Source: Dyadobacter sp. LHD-138 (GTDB lineage Bacteria; Bacteroidota; Bacteroidia; Cytophagales; Spirosomataceae). From it: a stretch of 64,000 bases of DNA. Below the pieces are notes generated by a model. It was not told where the DNA came from and did not search any database. It saw only the letters and a list, made by a program, of their open reading frames with translations. The stretch spans positions 172,059-236,058 of the forward strand of contig NZ_JAVFVU010000011.1 in the NCBI RefSeq assembly GCF_030929615.1. The letters are read 5' to 3'. The position numbers and the translations under genes were made by a program. Shown piece after piece: positions 8,954 through 17,626 of this stretch (positions within the stretch are counted from its first letter, which is position 1; each line of letters opens with the position of its first letter).

Positions 8954-10396
8954 ATGAATAAAAATTTGTTGCACGCTCTAGACCAGGACTACATTGTGAA
9001 CGAAATCGTAAAAGACCCCAATGCAGGCATGACCGAACCAGCCATCATCAAGGTGATAGGCGTGGGAGGCGGAGGAAGCAATGCCGTCAACTACATGTTT
9101 GAGAAAAAGATCAAAGATGTAGAGTTCGCCGTTTGTAATACGGACAGGCAGGCGCTTGCCAACAGCCCGGTTCCGGTTAAGATTCAACTTGGTGCTACTT
9201 TAACGCAGGGTTTGGGAGCGGGGACGGATGCAACGAAGGGAAAGGAAGCGGCTCTTGAAACGATTGAGGAGATTAAAGCATTACTTGGAGGTTCCACGCA
9301 AATGGTTTTCATCACTGCCGGTATGGGTGGTGGTACAGGAACCGGCGCGGCACCAGTGATCGCGCAGCTTGCAAAGGAAATGGGCAAGCTTACCGTAGCT
9401 GTTGTAACGGCACCTTATACCTGGGAAGGACTTGACAAAAAAGAGCAAGCCCTTGAAGGTATTGAACAACTGAAAGAATTTAGCGATACCGTTCTGGTCG
9501 TACTTAACGATAAACTGGAAGAATTATATGAAGATATGACGTTGACCCAGGCATTTGCCGAGGCTGATGGAATTCTTCTGAATGCAGTAAAAAGTATTTC
9601 CGAAATCATTACGACAAACGGAAATATCAATACAGATTTTAAAGACGTAGAAAAGGTTCTTAAAAACGCCGGACAGTCTGTTATGGGTACTGCCGAGGCA
9701 ACCGGCGCTGACCGTGCCCAGCTGGCGATCAAAGAAGCGCTGGATTCTCCGCTTTTGAACGATCGTGATATCCGTGGTGCGAAACGCATCCTGGTAACCC
9801 TTGCGACGAGCAAAAAAAGAGAGGCCACGATGAAGGAACAGCGCGAGATCTGGCGTTATGTCCTTTCTCAGGTGGGAGGAGAAGCGAGAATGTTCAAACT
9901 CGGTACGATTACGGACGATTCGCTAAGTGATAAGCTACGCGTGACCATCGTCGCTGCGGGTTTCGACAGCGTTGAATCACCCATTCCAGGCATTGAATTG
10001 AAAAATGGATTTACGGGTAAAACACAGCCGCAGGAGGTTGTTCCAGTGCCCGAACTTCCGAATATCATTGTGCCTCAGGAAGCTCCGACGGTTATACTGA
10101 CCCAGGAACTGGAAGAAAATACGGCAACCGGGTCCATTGATCTGATGGTTGATCCGGATATTCTTGACATGGAGGATGGCAGATCATACGGCCATGTATC
10201 CTATGCGGAGTTCGATGAAAGCAACGAATGGTCCAATGAAGAAACGGCGAAAATAGAGGCGATGGTAAAATCGTTTCAGGGCGGTTTGGTAAAATGGGGA
10301 GACCTGGAAGGTCCGGCTTACCGCCGCAGCCATATAGAACTATGGAAAAAACCGGCTATTCCGTCAAGTGAAATGGAACAGCATTGGTTAAAATAA
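8954..10396 (+). CDS. ftsZ: Cell division GTPase FtsZ
   Basis: Tubulin-like GTPase that assembles the Z ring. The signature loop GGGTGTGAAP starts at residue 125 of the 480-residue product, with the N-terminal GVGGGGSNAVN loop before it and the T7-loop region NADGILLNAVKSISEI-like segment (here FAEADGILLNAVK) after it. ATG 8954 is chosen; a TTG at 8927 would add nine unlikely residues. After the core (about residue 340) comes an acidic linker. The usual C-terminal binding peptide is not at the extreme end: a GPAYRRSHIEL segment sits about 25 residues before a KEMEQHW-like tail. This is the last gene of the dcw block. Confidence 0.96.
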   Translation: MNKNLLHALDQDYIVNEIVKDPNAGMTEPAIIKVIGVGGGGSNAVNYMFEKKIKDVEFAVCNTDRQALANSPVPVKIQLGATLTQGLGAGTDATKGKEAALETIEEIKALLGGSTQMVFITAGMGGGTGTGAAPVIAQLAKEMGKLTVAVVTAPYTWEGLDKKEQALEGIEQLKEFSDTVLVVLNDKLEELYEDMTLTQAFAEADGILLNAVKSISEIITTNGNINTDFKDVEKVLKNAGQSVMGTAEATGADRAQLAIKEALDSPLLNDRDIRGAKRILVTLATSKKREATMKEQREIWRYVLSQVGGEARMFKLGTITDDSLSDKLRVTIVAAGFDSVESPIPGIELKNGFTGKTQPQEVVPVPELPNIIVPQEAPTVILTQELEENTATGSIDLMVDPDILDMEDGRSYGHVSYAEFDESNEWSNEETAKIEAMVKSFQGGLVKWGDLEGPAYRRSHIELWKKPAIPSSEMEQHWLK

Positions 10397-10429
10397 ACAG
10401 AAAAGGAGCCCAAAGGCTCCTTTTCTGTT
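10396..10429. terminator. Bidirectional terminator between ftsZ and a convergent gene
   Basis: Arms 10396-10410 and 10415-10429 pair perfectly over 15 bases with a CAAA loop. The arms are T-rich at their outer ends, so the hairpin can work in both directions. Its right arm overlaps the stop codon of the minus-strand flavin reductase by two bases. Confidence 0.85.
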
Positions 10430-10967
10430 AGAAACGGATAATTTGCTCCGCCTGGATTTCCAGTAACTCTTTGTATAAAGGATTGGTAATTTCAGAATCA
10501 TGAAAATGAGCCTGAATTTGGGCCAGCTTCACCCGGAGTGCCAAAGTGTTCATGCCCAAATAGCTGAAAATGTCATTCAAATGACTTAATGCCGTTGCTG
10601 CTCCCTGATTATTGGAAGATAATCCCACAAGTGCTGCTTTTTTATTTGTAAAACTATTGGGATAAGGAAGTCCGTCGATAAAAGCTTTTAAAACGCCGGG
10701 ATAGGAACCATTGTATTCAGGGGCGATGAAAATAAACTTTTCGGCGCCGTCGATATGGCTTCTCAACTGATTGAAGGCGTCATTTTTTCCACTGTTTGCA
10801 TACAAGGCAGTAAAAGTGAAATCATGCGGTAAATCAACCAGGTCCAGTATTGTGCTTGGGGTATCGTATTGATTAAGAAGTCTTTGGTAGTATTCTGCAA
10901 TGCGTCGTGACATTGAATTTGGACGGTTGGTGCCAACAATGATCACAATAGAAGTAGTAGCTGCCAT
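10428..10967 (-). CDS. NADPH-dependent FMN reductase family protein
   Basis: A 179-residue flavodoxin-fold oxidoreductase, probably cytoplasmic and homodimeric. The N-terminal FMN phosphate loop reads VGTNRPNSMSRRIA, and the second FMN contact is the classic PEYNGSYPGVLKAFID motif of the FMN_red family (ArsH/azoreductase/chromate reductase group). A glycine-rich stretch (GLSSNNQGAATALSHLN) follows. The physiological acceptor cannot be told from sequence. It converges on ftsZ and shares its terminator. The gap to accD (264 bases) holds the accD promoter. Confidence 0.85.
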   Translation of the reverse strand: MAATTSIVIIVGTNRPNSMSRRIAEYYQRLLNQYDTPSTILDLVDLPHDFTFTALYANSGKNDAFNQLRSHIDGAEKFIFIAPEYNGSYPGVLKAFIDGLPYPNSFTNKKAALVGLSSNNQGAATALSHLNDIFSYLGMNTLALRVKLAQIQAHFHDSEITNPLYKELLEIQAEQIIRF

Positions 10968-11120
10968 ACGTTAAAGTACGAATCGAAATTGCTGAATCTG
11001 AATTCGTGAGGATGCTTGATTAATAGAATTAGGCTACAAGATAAAGATATTTTTTATTGGTGCCCAATTTGCCAAAGTAAGGTTAAAACTAATCAGGGAG
11101 GATGCAATAGTAAGTGACAC

Positions 11121-11153
11121 TTTGATGATACCCAACATTTATTAGTATATTTG
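11121..11153 (+). promoter_or_regulatory. Bacteroidota-type promoter for accD
   Basis: TTTG at 11121-11124 and TATATTTG at 11146-11153 match the -33 TTTG and -7 TAnnTTTG boxes, with a 21-base spacer. Transcription would start near 11158, giving a leader of roughly 75 bases before accD. Confidence 0.7.
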
Positions 11154-11231
11154 ACCCCTAATTTCATCGTGAACAGTAGATAAAAGGTTTGTTTACAGAC
11201 TATAATCAAAGATATTAACCCACTAAATAAT

Positions 11232-12074
11232 ATGTCCTGGTTTATTCGGAAAGAAAAAGGTATCAATACACCCACCGAAATGAAACGTGAAGCTCCGGAT
11301 GGGTTGTGGTATCAATGTCCAAGCTGCAAGAAAATTACTGCCACCAGAGAGCACAAATTAAATGCTTACACTTGCCCGCATTGCAACTACCACGAAAAAG
11401 TTGGGTCTGATATATATATTGAATTGTTATTCGATCAGAACCAGTTTACCGAGCTTGATGCCGGTTTGACTTCCGGTGATCCGCTGCATTTCGTGGATAC
11501 CAAAGCCTATCCCGATCGTATCAAAGCAACACAGCACAAAACCGGTTTGAAAGATGCCGTCCGTACGGGTCATGGAAAAATGAACGATGTAAAAATCGTG
11601 ATTGCCTGCATGGACTTCAATTTCATCGGTGGATCTATGGGTTCTGTGGTTGGAGAAAAAATTGCGCGTGCGATCAATTATTCCTTGAAACACAAACAGC
11701 CTTTCCTCATGATCTCAAAATCTGGCGGAGCGCGTATGATGGAGGCGGGGTTTTCATTGATGCAAATGGCAAAAACTTCGGCAAGGCTTGCGTTATTGTC
11801 TGAGGCGAAAATTCCTTATGTTTCTTTGTTGACGGATCCTACGACGGGTGGCGTAACGGCTTCTTATGCGATGCTGGGTGATTTCAATATTTCCGAACCT
11901 GAGGCATTGATCGGTTTTGCCGGTCCGCGCGTTATTCGTGAAACGATTGGTAAAGATCTTCCGAAAGGTTTTCAGAGTGCAGAGTTCGTTTTGGAACACG
12001 GCTTCCTGGATTTCATTGTGGACCGTAAAGATTTAAAAGATAAACTGACGAGCCTGTTAACCATGCTGAGTTAA
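11232..12074 (+). CDS. accD: Acetyl-CoA carboxylase carboxyltransferase subunit beta
   Basis: Beta subunit of the carboxyltransferase that moves CO2 from biotin to acetyl-CoA, the first step of fatty acid synthesis; it works as an alpha2beta2 complex with AccA. The 280 residues begin with a four-cysteine zinc ribbon (C29, C32, C48, C51: CPSC and CPHC) followed by the crotonase-like core. Within the core, [23 protein letters not shown] and [16 protein letters not shown] are characteristic. accA is not nearby. The gene stands alone between its own promoter and a long hairpin. Confidence 0.96.
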   Translation: MSWFIRKEKGINTPTEMKREAPDGLWYQCPSCKKITATREHKLNAYTCPHCNYHEKVGSDIYIELLFDQNQFTELDAGLTSGDPLHFVDTKAYPDRIKATQHKTGLKDAVRTGHGKMNDVKIVIACMDFNFIGGSMGSVVGEKIARAINYSLKHKQPFLMISKSGGARMMEAGFSLMQMAKTSARLALLSEAKIPYVSLLTDPTTGGVTASYAMLGDFNISEPEALIGFAGPRVIRETIGKDLPKGFQSAEFVLEHGFLDFIVDRKDLKDKLTSLLTMLS

Positions 12075-12095
12075 TAATCGGCGTCGTCTTACAAG

Positions 12096-12140
12096 AGAAA
12101 CCGCAGGAATGGTAGCGAGCCTATTTTTCCTGCGGTTTCT
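12096..12140. terminator. Long hairpin after accD, probable terminator between convergent genes
   Basis: Arms 12096-12109 and 12127-12140 pair perfectly over 14 bases around a 17-base loop. The T run sits inside the loop and not after the stem, so it is not a textbook intrinsic terminator on the plus strand. Its place between two convergent genes supports transcript-end formation. Confidence 0.55.
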
Positions 12141-12176
12141 GTTATATGGGAAGAATGTTTTGGCCGGAATACAAGA

Positions 12177-12656
12177 CTAGAGGCAATCCGCTTTTCGTCT
12201 TGTATCGGTAATGGCATGGATTTTCCAGCCTTGCCCCGTTTTGATCATCGTGAACACATTGACGCCGCAATGCGAGAAGGTGTCGCCGAGGTAAAATTTG
12301 TATGGAGCCCAGACAATCGCCATGGGGCCGTCTACTGAAATTTTTACGTCATAAATTCTTTCATCCCATTTTTTCGGATGCGGTTTGCCGACGGCTGTAA
12401 TAAACTCTTCCGTTTTACCCTGATGCGAGACGACCGAATCATTGGCGTTGACGGAGATTGAAGTCAGTACCGACTGAGGCTGAAACACACTCCTCAAAGC
12501 GGAGGAGTCGCCGGATCGCATGCCGTCAAACAATTGATCAACCGAAGAACGTATCAATGCTTCCTGTGACTGTGCAGATGCAATATTTGAAATAGTTATT
12601 AAAAGGCTAAAAAATAGGGCCTTTTTAAGGTATTCCTTTGCGCATGTTATTTTCAT
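12177..12656 (-). CDS. Secreted NTF2-like (SnoaL/DUF4440-type) protein
   Basis: A 159-residue exported protein. The signal peptide reads LKKALFFSLLITISNIASAQ. The mature part follows the NTF2-like fold pattern: a first helix (EALIRSSVDQLFDGMRSGD), a turn (SSALRSVFQPQSVLTSI), then curved beta strands with WAPYKFYLGDTFSHCGVNVF and the closing GWKIHAITDTRRKADCL. Members in this phylum usually lack known catalytic residues and none stand out here. The ATG at 12656 places the lysines right before the hydrophobic core; a start 21 bases upstream is less likely. Confidence 0.75.
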   Translation of the reverse strand: MKITCAKEYLKKALFFSLLITISNIASAQSQEALIRSSVDQLFDGMRSGDSSALRSVFQPQSVLTSISVNANDSVVSHQGKTEEFITAVGKPHPKKWDERIYDVKISVDGPMAIVWAPYKFYLGDTFSHCGVNVFTMIKTGQGWKIHAITDTRRKADCL

Positions 12657-12717
12657 TTGTTGGTATAGTTTTAGCAAAACCCTAATTTTACAGACCTTTT
12701 TGTGTTCGTAATATCAT

Positions 12718-13176
12718 ATGTCAGAGAAATTAGTGAAAAAAGTGGATATCCGAAACCGACGTGCGTCGTTCGAATATTTTTTTCTTGAAGAGTTTACCGC
12801 AGGTTTATCGTTAACCGGAACCGAGATAAAATCAATACGCCAGGGCAAGGTGAACCTGACCGACGCTTATTGTCTTTTTATGGATGGGGAGTTGTACGTC
12901 CGCAGCATGCACATCTCTGTGTATACGGAAGGCACACATTGGAACCATGATCCCCTGCGTGACCGCAAGCTGTTGCTCACGAAACGGGAAATGCGGAAAC
13001 TCAACGAAAATTTGAAAGATCAGGGGCTGACGATCGTGCCGGTGCGTCTTTTTACAACCGAGCGCGGTTTTGCCAAACTGAGCATTGCTTTGGCAAAGGG
13101 AAAAAAACTGTATGACAAACGCGACAGCATCAAAGAAAAGGATATCAAGCGAGAAAGAGACAGGGCGGATTATTGA
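12718..13176 (+). CDS. smpB: SsrA-binding protein SmpB
   Basis: Partner of tmRNA in trans-translation; it delivers tmRNA to stalled ribosomes. The 152 residues contain the beta-barrel signatures NRRASFEYFFLEEFTAGLSL, TGTEIKSIRQGKVNL and the loop around SMHISVY, followed by RKLLLTKREMRKL. The basic C-terminal tail (KKLYDKRDSIKEKDIKRER) would enter the mRNA channel. The tmRNA gene is not in this window. Upstream, TTTG at 12656 and TAATTTTA at 12683 could be a promoter, but the last base of the -7 box and the 23-base spacing are off consensus. Confidence 0.95.
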   Translation: MSEKLVKKVDIRNRRASFEYFFLEEFTAGLSLTGTEIKSIRQGKVNLTDAYCLFMDGELYVRSMHISVYTEGTHWNHDPLRDRKLLLTKREMRKLNENLKDQGLTIVPVRLFTTERGFAKLSIALAKGKKLYDKRDSIKEKDIKRERDRADY

Positions 13177-13241
13177 GCGGGGGCTCAGCCTGTGAGTGAG
13201 CTATTTAACCCTTTGCCCGGAAAATTTCCATATAATTAAAT

Positions 13242-13268
13242 CTCAGGCCGTACGCCGGAGCCTTTTTT
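13242..13268 (+). terminator. Weak hairpin plus T run after smpB
   Basis: CTC-A-GGC (13242-13248) can pair with GCC-G-GAG (13254-13260) around a five-base loop with one A/G mismatch. A run of six Ts follows at 13263-13268. The stem is short, so confidence is limited. Confidence 0.35.
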
Positions 13269-13344
13269 AACAATAATTGAATTTTACGAAACGTTTTTTT
13301 AGGTAAAATTCCTATATTGTGGGAATTAATTGCCGTAAAGACTC

Positions 13345-13857
13345 ATGGGTAAAGTTCTGGTTCTTAATCAAGATTATAGTGCACTCAGTGTTTGCACCGT
13401 ACCAAAAGCATTTTTACTGGTTTATTTAAACAAGGCTGAATTGCTGGCGGAATCTCCGACTCTTTTTCTCAGGACTGTCAGGGATGAATATCCGATGCCC
13501 ATCGTCATCCGCCTGAACCGATACATTCATCTGCCCTATCGCGGCGTCGTGATGACCCGGCACAATATCTTCAAACGGGATGGAAACCGATGTCAGTACT
13601 GCGGAACACATGACCACCTCACGTTAGACCACGTGATGCCCAAATCCAGGGGAGGCAAAACAACCTGGGACAACCTAGCCACCGCCTGCAAACGCTGCAA
13701 TTCAAAAAAAGGAGACTATACACCGGAAGAAGCCGGAATGCATTTACGCCAACGCCCGTTCCGACCGTCATTTTTAATGTTTATCCGAGACTTTTCCGGA
13801 TTAGCCGATGCAGAATGGCTTCCCTATCTTGGCTCGAAAGAAAGAGCAGTTAACTGA
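13345..13857 (+). CDS. HNH endonuclease family protein
   Basis: A 170-residue protein with an N-terminal domain that starts VLVLNQDYSALSV and a central HNH/zinc-ribbon domain. Two CxxC pairs are visible (CQYC about residues 93-96, CKRC about 118-121) flanking the catalytic core LTLDHVMPKSRGGKTTWDNL, with the DH pair as metal/catalytic residues and the WDN segment completing the HNH pattern. This architecture is widespread in Bacteroidota and cyanobacteria as a chromosomal gene, unlike phage or intron HNH enzymes. Its substrate is not known. It has no restriction partner here; neighbours are smpB and rpsA. Confidence 0.85.
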   Translation: MGKVLVLNQDYSALSVCTVPKAFLLVYLNKAELLAESPTLFLRTVRDEYPMPIVIRLNRYIHLPYRGVVMTRHNIFKRDGNRCQYCGTHDHLTLDHVMPKSRGGKTTWDNLATACKRCNSKKGDYTPEEAGMHLRQRPFRPSFLMFIRDFSGLADAEWLPYLGSKERAVN

Positions 13858-13947
13858 TTGAAACTCCCCCACTTCGCCTGTAACGGCATCCTGTAAATTT
13901 TTTCTAAATCAAATCCTGGAGATATGGATTTTTATTTAGAAAATACT

Positions 13948-13955
13948 TACCTTTG
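13948..13955 (+). promoter_or_regulatory. Candidate -7 box for rpsA
   Basis: TACCTTTG matches TAnnTTTG. No clear TTTG lies 19-21 bases upstream. The predicted start near 13960 gives a leader of about 80 bases, which could carry S1 autoregulation (inference). Confidence 0.45.
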
Positions 13956-14040
13956 CGTCCTGTTTTTTAAATTTCTAGTTTAACTATTTTCAGCTGTATG
14001 GCTCGCCAGCTGATGTAATCCAGGGCTCTAATTCCTATTT

Positions 14041-15903
14041 ATGTCTAAGGAAAAACAAACTCAAGTATTGCCTGATTTCGATTGGGAGAAAGCAGAAGAC
14101 AAAGGATTCGGTACAGGCTATTCAGCTGCTGACCGTACTCGTTTTGAAGAAATGTACGAAACAACGATTTCTCCTGTTCAGGAAAAAAAGGTTGTTAAAG
14201 GTGTGGTTGTAGGTATTACTGACCGCGAGGTGATTCTTAACATCGGTTTCAAATCTGATGGTATCGTTTCATCAAATGAATTCCGTGACTTGCCAGGATT
14301 GAAGATTGGTGACGAAGTGGAAGTTTATGTTGAAAACCAGGAAGACGCACAAGGTCAGCTTGTTCTTTCACGTAAAAAAGCAAAAGTAATTACTGCATGG
14401 GATAACATCCAGAAATCGTTTGACGAGGATGTGGTAATTGATGCTAACGTAAAGAGAAGAACCAAAGGTGGTCTTATTGTAGATATATTTGGTATCGAGG
14501 CTTTCTTGCCAGGTTCACAGATCGACGTGAAACCAATTCGTGATTTCGACATCTTTGTTGGAAAACGTATGGAAGTGAAAGTGGTTAAGATTAACTACGC
14601 AAATGATAACGTTGTCGTTTCTCATAAAATATTGATCGAGAAAGATCTTGAAGCACAACGTCAGCAAATCCTTAATAACCTTGAGAAAGGACAAGTTCTT
14701 GAAGGTGTTATTAAGAACATGACAAACTTCGGTGTGTTTATCGATCTTGGTGGCGTAGATGGTTTGTTGCACATCACGGATATTTCGTGGGGACGTATCA
14801 ACCACCCGTCAGATCTTTTGGCACTTGACCAGAAGCTTAACGTTGTGGTGCTTGACTTTGATGAAGAGAAAAAACGTATCTCTCTTGGCTTGAAACAACT
14901 TCAGTCTCACCCATGGGATTCGTTGTCTGAAGATATCCAGGTTGGATCTAAAGTAACAGGACGTATCGTTAACGTTGCTGATTACGGCGCTTTCCTTGAA
15001 ATCAAACCAGGTGTTGAAGGTTTGATCCACGTTTCTGAAATGTCATGGTCTCAGCACCTGCGCAATCCTCAGGAGTTTATGAACGTAAACGACGAGATCA
15101 ACGCAGTGGTATTGACTTTGGACCGTCAGGAGCGCAAAATGTCTCTTGGTATCAAACAACTTACTGAGGATCCTTGGACTCAAGGTTCATTGAAAGATAA
15201 GTATGCAATTGGTACACGTCACAAAGGTGTAGTACGTAACCTTACTAACTTCGGTTTGTTCATCGAACTTGAAGAAGGTATCGACGGACTGGTTCACGTT
15301 TCTGATTTGTCATGGACTAAGAAAATCAAACATCCTTCGGACTTCGTTAAGGTAAGTGACGAACTTGAAGTTGTTGTTCTTGAGCTTGATGCTGACAACC
15401 GTCGTTTGGCACTAGGTCACAAACAACTGGAAGAAAACCCTTGGGATACTTTCGAAACGATCTTCGCAATCGGATCTGTACACCGTAGTACAATCGTTGC
15501 TAAGGGAGACAAATTCGCAACTTTGGAATTGCCATACGGAATCGAAGGAATTTCAGCAGTGAAAAACCTTACGAAAGAAGATGGTTCAGTGGCTGAAGTT
15601 GGAGAAAGCCTAGACTTCACAGTATTGGAATTCTTGAAAGACGAAAAGAAAATCGTTCTGACACATTCTAAAGTGAAGCCTTCTGCTGCACCTGCTGCTG
15701 AAGATAAGAAAGAAGAAAAAGCTGCGAAACCTGCTGCTAGTCAGTCTAAAAGCTCAGCTAATAACACAGACAGTGCTGCCAAAGAAGGAGAGAAATCTAC
15801 CTTTGGTGACCTAAGTGTACTTTCTGCTTTGAAGGAGCAATTTGAAGATTCTGAAAGAAAAGGAAAAAAAGTGGCAAAAAAAGACGACGAAACTGAAGAG
15901 TAG
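14041..15903 (+). CDS. rpsA: 30S ribosomal protein S1
   Basis: RNA-binding protein that helps the 30S subunit load mRNA. The 620 residues contain six S1 (OB-fold) repeats. Repeats three to five are the most typical, each with the GxVxNxTxFGxFIxL..GxxGLxHxSxxSW pattern (NMTNFGVFIDLGGVDGLLHI, NVADYGAFLEIKPGVEGLIHV, NLTNFGLFIELEEGIDGLVHV). The sixth is degenerate. The last ~70 residues are a low-complexity Ala/Lys/Glu/Ser tail ending in an acidic stretch. Codon use is strongly biased (CGT for Arg, CTT for Leu), as in other highly expressed genes here. No cmk precedes it, unlike in E. coli. Confidence 0.95.
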   Translation: MSKEKQTQVLPDFDWEKAEDKGFGTGYSAADRTRFEEMYETTISPVQEKKVVKGVVVGITDREVILNIGFKSDGIVSSNEFRDLPGLKIGDEVEVYVENQEDAQGQLVLSRKKAKVITAWDNIQKSFDEDVVIDANVKRRTKGGLIVDIFGIEAFLPGSQIDVKPIRDFDIFVGKRMEVKVVKINYANDNVVVSHKILIEKDLEAQRQQILNNLEKGQVLEGVIKNMTNFGVFIDLGGVDGLLHITDISWGRINHPSDLLALDQKLNVVVLDFDEEKKRISLGLKQLQSHPWDSLSEDIQVGSKVTGRIVNVADYGAFLEIKPGVEGLIHVSEMSWSQHLRNPQEFMNVNDEINAVVLTLDRQERKMSLGIKQLTEDPWTQGSLKDKYAIGTRHKGVVRNLTNFGLFIELEEGIDGLVHVSDLSWTKKIKHPSDFVKVSDELEVVVLELDADNRRLALGHKQLEENPWDTFETIFAIGSVHRSTIVAKGDKFATLELPYGIEGISAVKNLTKEDGSVAEVGESLDFTVLEFLKDEKKIVLTHSKVKPSAAPAAEDKKEEKAAKPAASQSKSSANNTDSAAKEGEKSTFGDLSVLSALKEQFEDSERKGKKVAKKDDETEE

Positions 15904-15916
15904 TCAATTTTTTTAA

Positions 15917-15967
15917 TACTTTTGCACCCGGGTTAGCTGTTAGCGGGGAAATCCACCAGCTAACCCG
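15917..15967 (+). promoter_or_regulatory. tRNA-Cys -7 box and leader hairpin
   Basis: TACTTTTG at 15917-15924 matches the -7 consensus. Transcription would start about where a perfect 11-bp stem begins (arms 15929-15939 and 15957-15967), five bases before the tRNA. The precursor's 5' leader would then be almost entirely one hairpin. No matching upstream TTTG box is seen. Confidence 0.5.
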
Positions 15968-15971
15968 ATAT

Positions 15972-16042
15972 GGTTCCGTGGCCGAGTGGCTAGGCAGAGG
16001 TCTGCAAAACCTCGTACAGCGGTTCGAATCCGCTCGGAACCT
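15972..16042 (+). tRNA. trnC: tRNA-Cys (anticodon GCA)
   Basis: A 71-base cloverleaf. The acceptor stem GGTTCCG pairs fully with CGGAACC at 16035-16041, with discriminator T. The D arm reads GCCGAGTGGCTAGGC, the anticodon loop CTGCAAA sits in a GAGGT/ACCTC stem, and the T arm is GCGGTTCGAATCCGC. The 3' CCA is not encoded. It stands alone between rpsA and the act operon with its own promoter and terminator. Confidence 0.97.
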
Positions 16043-16059
16043 CTCAGAAATATCTTGGT

Positions 16060-16113
16060 AAAATACCATTTGAAGAGACCGGATTTTTGGTTTTTATCAA
16101 ATGGTATTTTTTT
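16060..16113 (+). terminator. Terminator after tRNA-Cys
   Basis: Arms 16060-16073 and 16097-16110 pair perfectly over 14 bases around a 23-base loop and end in a T-rich tract. The long loop is unusual. Confidence 0.7.
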
Positions 16114-16220
16114 GTTAATACATTGAATGTCAATGGTTACAATAATATAGCGTTGTTTTGACACGAAATAGCAAATTAGAAGAATTATAAATAAGTAAGC
16201 CATCTAAAATATCCCCTAAA

Positions 16221-16228
16221 TACTTTTG
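16221..16228 (+). promoter_or_regulatory. Candidate -7 box for the act-cox operon
   Basis: TACTTTTG matches TAnnTTTG 56 bases before the actA ATG. No clear -33 TTTG is seen. It is the only good box in the 170 bases between the tRNA-Cys terminator and actA. Confidence 0.5.
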
Positions 16229-16283
16229 TGGATAAAAAATCGTGCACTAGATTTGTCTGTTGAAGTATAATGAATAGTTGATT

Positions 16284-17579
16284 ATGAATATACCATTCCG
16301 AGAAGACTCTAAGTTTTGTTCCTTCTTTCCCCGCTCAAAATCGTTTCTGGCTATTTTTGTAGCTATTCTTTTAAGCACTTGCAGCCTTACATGGGCTCAG
16401 GACAGCACGGCTGCTGCCGGGGCTGGAGCTGCCACCGCCGCTGGTGGAGGCGATGCTGCAAAAGGAGAAACGATATTTAAAAACAACTGTGCCCAGTGTC
16501 ACGCAGTGTCTGACGAAAGAGTTGTAGGTCCTGGTTTGAAAGGTGCAACAACACGTAACAACATTGCATGGCTTACCAAGTGGGTGCGCAATTCACAGGC
16601 CGTTATCGCTTCGGGCGATCCCTACGGTGTGAAAATTTACAACGAGTACAGTAAAGCGCAAATGACAAGCTTCCCTAATTTGTCAGAAGATGACATTAAA
16701 GGGATTTTTGCTTACGTTGACAACGCTGCTTCTGCTCCGGCCCCTGCCGCAGCTGCTGTTGGCGGAACTTCTGCTGCCGGTGCTGCACAATCAAGCGGAC
16801 CTTCCGATCTGTTCATGATCGTTTTGGTTGCTTTGGTGGTTGTAATGCTCTTGGTATTAGGTGTTTTGGTTGTTATTGTAACGATTCTTTCGAAAGCGGT
16901 TACCGGAGAAGGTGAGGGCGCAGCTAAAGGCGACTTCATGACTCGTTTCGGTGCTTCTCTGAAAAGAATAGCTGGAGATCCTGCCATTCGTTCTGCAACG
17001 GTTTGGATATTTGTACTTCTTGTCATTAAGGCGACCCTTGATGGCGCGTACAGCGTTGGTGTTCAGCAGGGTTATGCCCCTAAACAACCTATTTCGTTCT
17101 CTCACAAGCTACACGCCGGTGAGTACAAAATTGATTGTAATTACTGCCATACAGGTGTAAACAGAGGTAAATCTGCACATATTCCATCTGCGAATATTTG
17201 TATGAACTGCCACGGTGTTATCAAAAAGGAATCTCCTGAAATCCAGAAGATTTACACTTCGATTGAAAATAATACCCCTATTGAATGGGTACGTGTTCAT
17301 AACCTTCCTGATCTTGCTTATTTCAATCACTCTCAGCACGTTAACGTAGCCGGATTGGATTGTGAAAATTGCCATGGAGACATCGCTAAGATGGAAGTTG
17401 TTCAGCAACGCTCTTCATTAACAATGGGTTGGTGTATTGATTGCCACCGTAAGACTGATGTTAATACAAAAGACAACAAGTATTACGACAAGCTGGTACA
17501 GTTACATGCGTCTGATAGCAAACAAGCTTTAAAAGTAGCTGATATCGGTGGTCTGGAATGTTCTAAGTGCCACTATTAA
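16284..17579 (+). CDS. actA: Alternative complex III subunit A, multiheme cytochrome c with extra N-terminal cytochrome domain
   Basis: ActA carries the covalent hemes that pass electrons from the menaquinol:acceptor complex to downstream acceptors. The 431-residue product has six CxxCH sites: CAQCH at 69-73 in an N-terminal class I cytochrome c domain, then CNYCH 285, CMNCH 306, CENCH 360, CIDCH 384 and CSKCH 426 in the canonical pentaheme part. Between them are Ala/Gly/Pro-rich linkers and hydrophobic helices at about 177-203 and 238-257. A signal peptide ends at LTWAQ. ATG 16284 is preferred over TTG 16278. First gene of an operon with short spacers. Confidence 0.93.
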   Translation: MNIPFREDSKFCSFFPRSKSFLAIFVAILLSTCSLTWAQDSTAAAGAGAATAAGGGDAAKGETIFKNNCAQCHAVSDERVVGPGLKGATTRNNIAWLTKWVRNSQAVIASGDPYGVKIYNEYSKAQMTSFPNLSEDDIKGIFAYVDNAASAPAPAAAAVGGTSAAGAAQSSGPSDLFMIVLVALVVVMLLVLGVLVVIVTILSKAVTGEGEGAAKGDFMTRFGASLKRIAGDPAIRSATVWIFVLLVIKATLDGAYSVGVQQGYAPKQPISFSHKLHAGEYKIDCNYCHTGVNRGKSAHIPSANICMNCHGVIKKESPEIQKIYTSIENNTPIEWVRVHNLPDLAYFNHSQHVNVAGLDCENCHGDIAKMEVVQQRSSLTMGWCIDCHRKTDVNTKDNKYYDKLVQLHASDSKQALKVADIGGLECSKCHY

Positions 17580-17626
17580 TCACTGCAAATAGATACTAGA
17601 ATACAACTCATTGTATTAACAGTTTT

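Noticed and set aside
13345..13857. HNH gene as a homing endonuclease or phage fragment
   Set aside because: It stands between smpB and rpsA, with a domain order widespread as a chromosomal gene. No intron, intein or phage genes are nearby.
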